Of a stretch of DNA of 64,000 nt, positions 1 to 7,749 are shown in pieces (position 1 is the first letter of the stretch; every line of letters starts with the position of its first letter). The position numbers and the translations under genes were made by a program. The stretch is taken from positions 124,001 to 188,000 of the forward strand of contig NZ_VOXE01000004.1 in NCBI RefSeq assembly GCF_008014695.1. Reading direction: 5' to 3'. The stretch comes from Chryseobacterium sp. (GTDB lineage: Bacteria > Bacteroidota > Bacteroidia > Flavobacteriales > Weeksellaceae). The notes below the pieces were generated by a model. It worked only from the letters and a program-made list of their open reading frames with translations, had not been told where the DNA came from and did not search any database.

Positions 1-642
1 GCCCCACTCAATTTCCATGTGTGTTGCCGATACTCCGAAACCGAAAAGGGAATTCAGTGCAATAATGAAAAGTGAGGTGCCAATAGCCTTTTTAATATCG
101 AGACGCAGCAGGTTCACCAGTGCGGGAATAATGAGAAATCCTCCACCCGCCCCGATTAGGCCTGTAACAAAACCCACAACGGTTCCCTGAATGATTACCG
201 CAGTATTGTTGACTTTCTTGTTTTCGGAAGGTACACAGTCTTCTCCTCTACATTTCCTGATCATGCTGTATGAAGCAAGAATCATGAGTGCGGCGAAGAC
301 AAGCATGATCAGGATGTTTTTGGTCAGGGTAAAACTTCCGAGGGTAAAAATCTCTTCCGGAATAGCGGTAACGATATAAGCTCGGGTAAGAAATACAGAG
401 ACAATAGAAGGAATTCCGAAAATAAGCGCTGTTTTAAGATGAACAAGCCCTTTTTTAAAATAGGAAACCGAACCCACTGCACTCGTCATTCCGACAATAA
501 AAAGAGAATAGGCCGTAGCCAGCGTGGCATCGATTCCGAAAAGGTACACGAGAACCGGCACAGTAAGAATACTGCCCCCACCCCCAATGAGACCCAAGGA
601 AATTCCGATAAAAACTGAAGCGATATACCCCAATGTATCCAT
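1..642 (-). CDS. TauE/SafE family sulfite/anion exporter, 3' end outside the window
   Basis: This frame is open from an ATG at 642 to the left edge (214 codons), so the C-terminus is missing. The translation is very hydrophobic. It carries the two glycine-rich repeats typical of TauE/SafE permeases, one near the N-terminus (GLIGGGGSILTVPVLV) and one after the midpoint (GLIGAGGGFLIIPALV), separated by a short polar loop with two cysteines. Proteins of this family are inner-membrane exporters of sulfite, organosulfonates or other small anions. The substrate here cannot be read from sequence. The start is chosen because the hydrophobic N-terminal segment begins right after it. Confidence 0.85.
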   Translation of the reverse strand, partial: MDTLGYIASVFIGISLGLIGGGGSILTVPVLVYLFGIDATLATAYSLFIVGMTSAVGSVSYFKKGLVHLKTALIFGIPSIVSVFLTRAYIVTAIPEEIFTLGSFTLTKNILIMLVFAALMILASYSMIRKCRGEDCVPSENKKVNNTAVIIQGTVVGFVTGLIGAGGGFLIIPALVNLLRLDIKKAIGTSLFIIALNSLFGFGVSATHMEIEWG

Positions 643-785
643 GCCGATGTGATTATACTGCAAAATTGCAACAATTCAGAATCCTGTACAGTGATATGGG
701 TTACATAAAGATGATTGTTTAACAGCAGTTGACGCGATATCCGGGATATTACGAAAGCAGGGAACCACAAGGTTTCTGGATGTAT

Positions 786-824
786 TGAAAACAAAAAAGA
801 AGCACATCCACCGGATGCACTTCT
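786..824 (-). terminator. Rho-independent terminator of the YflT-type stress gene
   Basis: Read on the minus strand, a 12-bp stem containing two G-U pairs and a 3-base loop (798-824) is followed by a T-rich run at 786-797. It lies about 25 bases beyond the stop of the stress protein gene. Confidence 0.8.
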
Positions 825-846
825 AAATCTTTATAAAATAATGCTT

Positions 847-1386
847 TTAAAGTCTGGTTGCTGTATCGTCGTTGTACCAACGGTCATATGTAGCACGTGC
901 GTCTTCTTCATTTCTTGGTTTGTAACCCATATAAATACCGCCGTCTTTGATATCGGATTCATAACGTTTGGCTTCGTCTTCTGGAACTCCTGCTCCTGTT
1001 AAAGCGCCTACAAGTCCGCCTGCTGCGGCTCCTGCTCCTGCTCCAGCAAGTCCTGCTGCCAATGGTCCTGCAATAATAAGTCCAAGTCCCGGTAGCAATA
1101 CATTGCTTCCGATAGCGGCAATCGCTCCTACTACTGCGCCAATTCCGCCGCCGATCATGGATCCTGTTCCTGCATTTTCTGCCACTTTATCTCCAAGATC
1201 GGAGTCATTGTCGCTGTTGGTGAAGTACCTGTCTCTAGTGCTGTCGGACATCATCACGTTTACGTCATCTTTTGAATAACCTCTTCCGTGAAGATCTGCG
1301 TAAGCGTTGTCGGCTTCTTCTCTTGTTCTGAAGACTCTTGATACGTAATCATTTCTGAATTCCGGTCTGTACTGTTGATTTTCCAT
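847..1386 (-). CDS. YflT-type general stress protein with glycine-rich hydrophobic centre
   Basis: The 179-residue product begins with a domain of about 55 residues (SRVFRTREEADNAYADLHGRGYS) that resembles the heat-induced YflT / general stress 17M domain. A charged linker follows. Residues about 75-135 are a long Gly/Ala-rich hydrophobic stretch with GxxxG-type spacing, like glycine-zipper membrane segments. The tail repeats the acidic style of the first domain and ends near a MGYKPRNEEDARATYDRWY stretch. The family is linked to stress responses but has no known enzymatic activity. The gene stands alone with its own terminator. Assignment is by domain resemblance only. Confidence 0.7.
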   Translation of the reverse strand: MENQQYRPEFRNDYVSRVFRTREEADNAYADLHGRGYSKDDVNVMMSDSTRDRYFTNSDNDSDLGDKVAENAGTGSMIGGGIGAVVGAIAAIGSNVLLPGLGLIIAGPLAAGLAGAGAGAAAGGLVGALTGAGVPEDEAKRYESDIKDGGIYMGYKPRNEEDARATYDRWYNDDTATRL

Positions 1387-1528
1387 AAATAAAATATTTT
1401 AGTTGTTAATGTGTGAATTATAAATACATAAGTTCAATTAAAATGCCACAATTAGTTCTTTAACATTATTTAACAGCATTTTTTTTATTGTACGGAACGG
1501 AATAATTTAAAAAAATGCGATTCTGCCT

Positions 1529-1771
1529 TTACTCTGCCATCGGAAATCCCATAATCACCACTCGGATCTGATCCGGTGCACCGCTTGCAGTGGTAATGGT
1601 TACGGTATTTTTGTCGACGACCGTAATGCCGCTGTTCAGCTCATTGCCGGTGGCAACGTTGTAGAGTGCTACAATAATATCGGTAGTCCCAAGCTGATGA
1701 TTGATGGTTGTGGTTTTGCCGGGAATCGTAACGGCCATTCCGCGCGGCGTTTTAAAGTCTGTATTTTCCAT
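1529..1771 (-). CDS. Small protein with a phage-tail-like beta motif
   Basis: The 80-residue protein has no signal peptide. Its centre reads INHQLGTTDIIVALYNVATG, followed by a run of beta-type residues (KNTVTITTA) and a closing VVIMGFP. This pattern (histidine, LGTTD, V-x-V-x-Y, then TVTIT and a final hydrophobic G) is common at the ends of phage tail and fibre proteins, where it forms a small beta sandwich. Here it makes up the whole protein. The gene begins 11 bases after the stop of the FAD/Rieske oxidoreductase gene, so the two probably share a transcript. Its function is unknown. Confidence 0.6.
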   Translation of the reverse strand: MENTDFKTPRGMAVTIPGKTTTINHQLGTTDIIVALYNVATGNELNSGITVVDKNTVTITTASGAPDQIRVVIMGFPMAE

Positions 1772-1782
1772 AATTGTTGGTT

Positions 1783-3288
1783 TTAAATTTTTTTAAGCCC
1801 TTCCATTGCCGGACTGGTGAGAAGATTTCCGTCGGTATCAAAGCGGGAACCGTGACACGGGCAGTCCCATGTTTTTTCAGAGGTGTTGAAAGCCACTGTG
1901 CACCCCATATGCGGACAGTCGGCCCTCAGCAGTTTCAGATTGCCGGTTTCATCCCGGTACGCTGCGACATTCTTTCCGTCGTGAACGATGATTTTTCCGT
2001 CGCCGGTTTTTAAATCATCAAGCTCCGGTTTTTTCTCTGCGGTAAACCGGTCTTTGATGAAATGATAGGCTACGTCAATGTTTTCTTTCACAAACTCCTT
2101 AGCGCTCTCCAACAGTTCCACCCTCGACGGCGAAACGATATCCGCGAGTTCATTATCTTTTTTTCGGATTAAATCAGGGATAATCTGTGCCGCTAGGGTA
2201 GCCCACGTCATGCCGTTTCCATTGTAACCCGTGGTGATAAATACATTTTCCTCTCCAGGCATCGCTCCGATATAAGGCAGACCGTCGGACGGAACATAAT
2301 ACTGCGCCGACCATTTTTCGGCGATTTCTATGAAACCGAAGTTTTCTTCAGCATACCGGACAAGCTCTTCAAAAGGTTTTTCAGTATCTTTTTCATGGCC
2401 GGTTTTATGATCGAACCCCCCAATTATCAGATAAAAAACATCACCAATCTGGTGATAGCGGAAATAATGGTAAGGATCATATAAATCTGCCGCCTGACCC
2501 AATTTTTCCGGTGCTTTCTCCAGTTTTGCGGCAAGTGCATAACTTCGGTACGGCGCATTCAGCATACTGAAACGAGTGATTCCGGGCGGAATATGCGTCG
2601 CCCAGATAAGATTTTGCGCAGTATATTCAGTTCCGTTTTCGGTTTGCACAGCTACTTTGCCGTTTTCATTTTCATGTTTGGTGATCCGCGTCTGAGTCAG
2701 CACAGTACCGCCCAGTTTTTTGAAAGCTTTCAAAAGTCCGTTAATATATTTAAGCGGATGAAACTGCGCCTGCCCGTCGATTTCAATGGCAGACCTGAAA
2801 GTAATCTCAAATGGAATTTCTGTTACACTTCGGCTCGGAATATCAAGCTTCTGGTGGGCATCGAGGATTTTCTGGAGTTCTTTGTCCTGTTTTTTTTCGG
2901 CACTGAAAAGATAAAAACTGCATTCGTCAAAATCACATGAGATATTGTTCTCTTCTGCATTTTTGCGGATGATCGCCGGAACGCTTTTCGCATGATCTGC
3001 AATGGTTTGGGCTTTGTCCTCTCCGAATTTTGAAATAAGGCGGTCATAGGATTCATCAAAGAAATTATTGATATGGGCGGTAGTTCCACCCGTTGTTCCG
3101 AACCCGATGTTCTCCTGCTCCAAAATAAGGCATTGATGAGCTTGCTTCTGAAGTTCGTACGCAACGCTGATTCCCGTTATTCCTCCTCCAACAATAATGG
3201 TCTGGAAGTTTTTTTGCTGGGTGTGGATGTTTTGATGGGGGAACATTTCGTTCTCCCAGATGCTTTTGTTAGTGCCGTCCCTTTTCAT
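1783..3288 (-). CDS. FAD-dependent oxidoreductase with C-terminal Rieske [2Fe-2S] domain
   Basis: The 501-residue protein opens with a short tail (MKRDGTNKSIWENE), then a DAO-type FAD fold with the dinucleotide motif VGGGITGISVAYEL near residue 35. A second FAD-contact segment, TTGYNGNGMTWATLAA, lies near residue 360. The last 70 residues are a Rieske domain with CPHMGC and CPCHGSRFD, supplying the two Cys and two His ligands of a 2Fe-2S cluster. Such fusions are widespread and poorly characterised; they are thought to oxidise an amine- or hydroxyl-type substrate and pass electrons through the Rieske centre. The substrate is unknown. The small 80-residue gene follows directly and may be cotranscribed. 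Confidence 0.85.
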   Translation of the reverse strand: MKRDGTNKSIWENEMFPHQNIHTQQKNFQTIIVGGGITGISVAYELQKQAHQCLILEQENIGFGTTGGTTAHINNFFDESYDRLISKFGEDKAQTIADHAKSVPAIIRKNAEENNISCDFDECSFYLFSAEKKQDKELQKILDAHQKLDIPSRSVTEIPFEITFRSAIEIDGQAQFHPLKYINGLLKAFKKLGGTVLTQTRITKHENENGKVAVQTENGTEYTAQNLIWATHIPPGITRFSMLNAPYRSYALAAKLEKAPEKLGQAADLYDPYHYFRYHQIGDVFYLIIGGFDHKTGHEKDTEKPFEELVRYAEENFGFIEIAEKWSAQYYVPSDGLPYIGAMPGEENVFITTGYNGNGMTWATLAAQIIPDLIRKKDNELADIVSPSRVELLESAKEFVKENIDVAYHFIKDRFTAEKKPELDDLKTGDGKIIVHDGKNVAAYRDETGNLKLLRADCPHMGCTVAFNTSEKTWDCPCHGSRFDTDGNLLTSPAMEGLKKI

Positions 3289-3387
3289 TTGGAATTATTT
3301 TTGTTAAGTGGTTTTGTAAAATGAGGTCATTTTTGTTATGGCTAAATAAATGCTGAATCCCTGTAAATAAACCATTATTATCAAAGT

Positions 3388-3879
3388 ATGCTCAACAAAA
3401 ACCTTGCCCAACTGTCCAAAATGCTCACTACGAAAAACCTCACTTTAGCAGTGGCGGAAAGCTGTACCTCGGGGCTTATTCAGAATAATTTTTCACAAAC
3501 CAAAGAGGCTATGGCATTTTTCCAGGGCGGTATGACGGTGTATAATGCGGGACAGAAAACCAAGCATTTGGGCATCAATCCTATCGCTGCTGAAAACTGT
3601 AATTCAGTGTCGAAGGAAATCTGTGAAAAAATGGCAGTTGAAGTCGCGGCGAAATTCAATGCAGAAATCGGGATTTCCATCACGGGTTATGCACAGCCGT
3701 TTCCTGAAAAAAAGGTGGATGACTGTTTTGCTTTTATTGCCGTGTCTAAAAATTCAGAAATCATTCTTTCCAAAAGAATTAAAGGCGCAAAAGACAAAGA
3801 CATCGGCGAAAATCAACAGATTTATGCCGAAAAAGTAGTGAAAGAACTGCTGATTTTTCTGAAAAAGGATGGTGATTGA
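3388..3879 (+). CDS. CinA C-terminal family (PncC-like) nicotinamide-nucleotide amidohydrolase
   Basis: The 163-residue protein matches the stand-alone CinA C-terminal (PncC) domain. It has the N-terminal AVAESCTSGLI segment with the active-site serine region, followed by FFQGGMTVYNAGQKTKHLGI and the ISITGYAQP loop. PncC enzymes deamidate nicotinamide mononucleotide to nicotinate mononucleotide in the pyridine-nucleotide salvage cycle. The length fits a domain-only protein without the N-terminal molybdopterin-like half of full CinA. The gene is isolated, with divergent or convergent neighbours, and no regulatory site was recognised. Confidence 0.8.
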   Translation: MLNKNLAQLSKMLTTKNLTLAVAESCTSGLIQNNFSQTKEAMAFFQGGMTVYNAGQKTKHLGINPIAAENCNSVSKEICEKMAVEVAAKFNAEIGISITGYAQPFPEKKVDDCFAFIAVSKNSEIILSKRIKGAKDKDIGENQQIYAEKVVKELLIFLKKDGD

Positions 3880-4034
3880 ATGGCAACAGAGTGAAAATTG
3901 AGAAACTTCTGACTGCTTGAACTAACGTAAAGCTTTTGCGGTCAATATTTAATGTATTGAAAATCCTTTTCAGCCCGTTAGATAATTCGATCACAAATTT
4001 TTCATTATACACATTCCTCCACTTAAGTGAAATT

Positions 4035-4415
4035 CTATGTACTTTCAATCAGGTAAACAATCAGAAACGCGCTGATAAAAAGGATGAAGATCGTGAGCAG
4101 CGTGATGAGCATGGATGAATATTTATAGGTATTCTCGTTCAGCATTTTTTCCGTTTTTTTATACCGTATAAATGCAAGAATGGCGGTTACAGCACCGATG
4201 CCCACCAAAAATATTCCGACATCTCCGGAATAGCCGGTAGACTGGATAAGATGCTCTTTACCAAGCATCATTGAAATCTGTTTTACAAACAATGCAAATT
4301 TCACCACTACGAAACCAAATGCCATGATGGCAATACTTGTCCGAACCCAGGCCAGGAAGGTTCTTTCATTGGCCAGATGTTCGGTAATATTGGATTTTTT
4401 TTCAGGATCACTCAT
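4035..4415 (-). CDS. DUF202 (YidH-like) inner-membrane protein
   Basis: The 126-residue protein has the DUF202 signature near the N-terminus (LANERTFLAWVRTSIAIMAFGFVV), then two further hydrophobic helices and a basic loop (RYKKTEKML) between helices 2 and 3. DUF202 proteins are small three-helix membrane proteins of unknown function. The frame is open to an upstream ATG at 4457. I prefer the ATG at 4415 because family members start just before the SDPEKKS-like region, and because an AT-rich promoter-like stretch overlaps the longer version. Confidence 0.75.
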   Translation of the reverse strand: MSDPEKKSNITEHLANERTFLAWVRTSIAIMAFGFVVVKFALFVKQISMMLGKEHLIQSTGYSGDVGIFLVGIGAVTAILAFIRYKKTEKMLNENTYKYSSMLITLLTIFILFISAFLIVYLIEST

Positions 4416-4511
4416 CAGTTTCTTGTTTAATGGATCAACTTGTGTAAATATACGCATTGCGCGAATAAATCAAGTATGGAACAACATGCTGATGCTTATT
4501 CACAACAAAGA

Positions 4512-4545
4512 TTGATGACACATTCCCAATATTTAAATAAATTTG
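4512..4545 (+). promoter_or_regulatory. Bacteroidota-type promoter of the radical SAM gene
   Basis: A TTG at 4512-4514 and a TAAATTTG at 4538-4545 are 23 bases apart, matching the -33/-7 elements of Bacteroidota. The -7 box ends 13 bases before the start codon, so the leader should be very short. Confidence 0.6.
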
Positions 4546-4558
4546 CAAAAAAGAATCC

Positions 4559-6754
4559 TTGAAAGATCTCCTGCTCATCATTCCCCCATTTACCCAGCTC
4601 AACACGCCTTATCCGGCTACGGCTTATCTGAAAGGTTTTCTGAATACCAAAAATATTTCAGCCTACCAGATGGATCTGGGGATTGAAGTCATTCTTGCGC
4701 TTTTTTCAAAGGAAGGGATTCGCAAAGTATTTGCCGAAACCGCTGATCTGCAGCATTCTTCTGAAAACTCCCGTCGGATTTTCGCTTTACGCGATGAGTA
4801 TTTAAAGACCATTGATCAGGTCATCCTATTCCTCCAGAATAAAAACCCGACGCTTGCCCGACAGATCTGCAGCATGAATTTCCTGCCCGAAGCCTCGCGT
4901 TTCAACCAGCTCGACGATCTGGAGTTTGCTTTCGGAAACATGGGCCTGCAGGACAAAGCTAAGCATCTCGCAACATTATATCTCGAAGACCTCTCCGATT
5001 TTATCGTGGAAAACATCGATGCTGATTTCGGTTTCAGCAGGTATGCCGAACGCATCGGACAAAGCGCGAATTCTTTTGACGAACTGTATTCGAAGCTGAA
5101 TAATCAGCCAACGTTTATTGATCAGCTGACTTTAAAAATCCTTGAGGAAAAAATCGAAGCGGCACAGCCTAAACTGATCTGTTTTTCGGTGCCGTTTCCT
5201 GGAAATTTATATTCCGCTTTCCGGTGCGCGCAGTTTCTAAAGCTGCATTATCCGCATATTAAAACAGCGATGGGCGGCGGTTTCCCAAATACGGAATTAA
5301 GGGAAGTGAAAGACAAAAGGGTTTTTGAGTTTTTTGATTTTATTACACTCGATGACGGTGAATTGCCCATTGAACTGATCCACACGAATACCTGTCTTGC
5401 AGAACTAAGCGAAGACCCTCAGTTCAAAAGAACATTTCTGCTCGAAAACGGAGCAATCATCTATAAAAACAATTCTCCGCGGTATGACTACAAACAGGCT
5501 TTTGTCGGAACCCCCGATTACAGTGACCTGTTGCTGGATGAATATATTTCCGTGATTGAAATTGCCAATCCGATGCACAGTTTGTGGAGCGACGGCCGCT
5601 GGAACAAACTCACGATGGCGCACGGCTGCTACTGGGGGAAATGCACTTTCTGCGATATTTCCCTGGATTATATCAAAACCTACGAACCGGTTTCCGCAAA
5701 AATTCTGGTGGACCGTATGGAAACACTTATTGCCCAAACCGGGGAATCCGGTTTTCATTTTGTGGATGAAGCCGCACCTCCTGCGTTGATGCGGGAAGTG
5801 GCGCTCGAAATACTGCGCAGAAATCTGGTCGTGACGTGGTGGACGAATATCCGTTTTGAAAAAAGTTTCAGCCGCGATCTGTGTTTTTTACTGAAAATTT
5901 CCGGCTGTATTGCCGTCTCGGGCGGACTTGAAGTAGCGAGTGACCGATTACTCCAACTCATCGACAAAGGGGTTTCGGTGGAACAGGTCGCCCAAGTGAC
6001 GAGAAATTTTACGGAAGCCGGCATTATGGTGCATTCCTATCTGATGTACGGATTTCCGACCCAAACCGTTCAGGAAACGGTAGATTCTCTGGAAATGGTC
6101 CGCCAGCTTTTTGAGATGGGAATTGTGCAGAGCGGTTTCTGGCACCAGTTTGCGATGACGGCCCATTCACCTGTCGGAAGGAATCCTGAAGAATTCGGAG
6201 TTGTACCCCTGAAAAAGGAAATTTTATTTGCCCATAACGATATCGATTTCACTGATACAACCGGAATTGACCACAGCATGTTCAGTTTCGGCCTTAAAAA
6301 ATCCCTGCTCAATTATATGCACGGGATCAATTTCGATATTCCGCTCAAAGACTGGTTCGATTTTAAAATCCCGGACACAACGGTCCATCCTGATTATATT
6401 CACGACTGTCTTCTGGAAGAGGAAACGTTTATTTTCAAAGGAAATTCAAAGCTCATTTTTCCAGATAAAAATGTGCAGGCCGAACATTACATCAAATCAA
6501 AAAAAGGAAATTCCTATGCCTTTACGGAGCTCACCTTCCATCTTAAAACCAATATTGTAAAGATTGAACTGGAAAAAGAAAAAGCGGAATGGCTGATGAA
6601 AACTATATCCGAAAACTCCACTGAAAACCCAAAAAAAATCACGCTTCAGGAACTTAAAAACCGTTTCGAAGCCGTTTTTGAGGATTTTGAACTCTTCTGG
6701 TTTTCGAAACCGATTCAGAAACTGAAAGAAAACGGCGTCATTCTGAGCCTGTAA
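4559..6754 (+). CDS. B12-binding-domain radical SAM protein
   Basis: The 731-residue protein has an N-terminal Rossmann-like B12-binding-type region (LLLIIPPFTQLNTPYPATAYL) and a middle section with AMGGGFPNTELRE. The radical SAM core starts near residue 355 with HGCYWGKCTFCDI. The three cluster cysteines are spaced C-x4-C-x2-C rather than the usual C-x3-C-x2-C. Later segments (FHFVDEAAP, SGGLEVASDRLL, HSYLMYGFPTQT) fit the radical SAM barrel. The reaction and substrate are unknown. The start codon is TTG: the upstream frame has a stop at 4538-4540 and no ATG in between, and the promoter box immediately precedes it. It appears to be a single-gene unit. Confidence 0.8.
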   Translation: MKDLLLIIPPFTQLNTPYPATAYLKGFLNTKNISAYQMDLGIEVILALFSKEGIRKVFAETADLQHSSENSRRIFALRDEYLKTIDQVILFLQNKNPTLARQICSMNFLPEASRFNQLDDLEFAFGNMGLQDKAKHLATLYLEDLSDFIVENIDADFGFSRYAERIGQSANSFDELYSKLNNQPTFIDQLTLKILEEKIEAAQPKLICFSVPFPGNLYSAFRCAQFLKLHYPHIKTAMGGGFPNTELREVKDKRVFEFFDFITLDDGELPIELIHTNTCLAELSEDPQFKRTFLLENGAIIYKNNSPRYDYKQAFVGTPDYSDLLLDEYISVIEIANPMHSLWSDGRWNKLTMAHGCYWGKCTFCDISLDYIKTYEPVSAKILVDRMETLIAQTGESGFHFVDEAAPPALMREVALEILRRNLVVTWWTNIRFEKSFSRDLCFLLKISGCIAVSGGLEVASDRLLQLIDKGVSVEQVAQVTRNFTEAGIMVHSYLMYGFPTQTVQETVDSLEMVRQLFEMGIVQSGFWHQFAMTAHSPVGRNPEEFGVVPLKKEILFAHNDIDFTDTTGIDHSMFSFGLKKSLLNYMHGINFDIPLKDWFDFKIPDTTVHPDYIHDCLLEEETFIFKGNSKLIFPDKNVQAEHYIKSKKGNSYAFTELTFHLKTNIVKIELEKEKAEWLMKTISENSTENPKKITLQELKNRFEAVFEDFELFWFSKPIQKLKENGVILSL

Positions 6755-6956
6755 GTCAGCATTACTGAACACCCCCCATTTAATGGAACATGAAAGCTGT
6801 TTCAATTTCAAATAAAAACCTTTACCATAGAATCCGCTGAAGGAGCAGTAATTACTTAGCGTTGTGCAACGTAAGTATTTAATAGATCTACGCCAGGAAA
6901 AACAGAGGATATAACTAAAGAAGTTATTATTAATAGAGATAATCAAAAACGTTAGT

Positions 6957-7313
6957 ATGCTAAATAATAATTTAAGTTGCCTATTTCTTGTTTTTTTCCT
7001 AATAATATATTTATTGTTAACGGCATTAATTTCTTTTCTAATTTTTCGCAAAAACGGAGCTTGGTATAAACACCTTGTAGTAATGCCGTTTTTATTCATT
7101 TTTTTGGGATTATTGTCAGTTTCAATTATTGATTATATTGAAAGTTCAGGAAGGGAATTTTCATCTTTTCCCTGTAATTGCAACAACAATAATTATTCTT
7201 TGGGTGTGATTATTGCAATATTTTCATACAAATTTCTTCATTATTTTTGGATACCTGTAATTTTTGGAATTATAGTATGGTTAAGAATATATATGAAATC
7301 GGATAACAGATAA
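6957..7313 (+). CDS. Small multi-pass membrane protein of unknown function
   Basis: The 118-residue product has about three or four hydrophobic helices: residues 8-30, 42-60, 83-95 and 97-112. A loop reading FPCNCNNNNYS contains two cysteines and an asparagine run. No family is recognised. The gene lies alone in an AT-rich stretch between the radical SAM gene and the P-type ATPase. Its codon use looks more AT-rich than its neighbours, which may mean recent acquisition. It could be a spurious frame, but the regular alternation of helices and loops favours a real gene. Confidence 0.5.
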   Translation: MLNNNLSCLFLVFFLIIYLLLTALISFLIFRKNGAWYKHLVVMPFLFIFLGLLSVSIIDYIESSGREFSSFPCNCNNNNYSLGVIIAIFSYKFLHYFWIPVIFGIIVWLRIYMKSDNR

Positions 7314-7319
7314 AAAAAT

Positions 7320-7749
7320 CCCACTGATTCGTGGAATATTTGTTTTATAGTGTAGCATTTTTACACCAAAAAATCTTATAATTTTATTTGTAAACATTTT
7401 CTCAAATTTATCTTTGGGAAAACCAACGGCGGAGTCTCAGCGGCTCCATTTGAGTAAAACCTTACTGTTCAATATATTGTTTGATCCTATTTACAGTATA
7501 TAAAATTATTTTTTATACGCATGTATTCCCTTTTATCGTCTGATCTAACAAAAAAATCAGCTTAAAAGCGGGATTTTAATATTCTGTTACTGTTATTTTA
7601 CTGCCATCACAGCTTCTTCAGACTGCATCCCAGCTATCGCGCGATTTCATCACGTGGCCTCATACCCTTCGCGTAGTTTACCATTGCTGAGCAAAGCGCC
7701 TTTGCGCCCGGATAAAGCTAAATAGGCAAGCCTTGTGCCTTTGCATTAA
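7320..7749. other. Gene-free AT-rich spacer
   Basis: No intact coding frame is visible here. The only recognisable content is the decayed DUF4142 gene tail with its terminator (7550-7633, listed separately). The stretch from 7640 to 7745 is more GC-rich and may be further decayed coding sequence, but I could not identify it. Confidence 0.6.
7550..7633 (-). pseudogene. Remnant of a DUF4142 gene 3' end and its terminator
   Basis: Read on the minus strand, this segment translates as MQSEEAVMAVK and a stop. The intact DUF4142 gene at 11745-12344 ends VQSEEVAKAVK and a stop. A spacer and an imperfect copy of the same terminator hairpin (7555-7575, ending in GCGGGATTTT) follow in the same order. 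Similarity stops just upstream of the MQSEE codons. The simplest reading is a decayed or partly deleted paralog of the gene 4 kb away. Confidence 0.65.

Noticed and set aside
968..1279. Ala/Pro-rich frame of 103 codons on the plus strand
   Set aside because: It is the complement of the Gly/Ala-rich stress protein gene; the skewed composition explains it.
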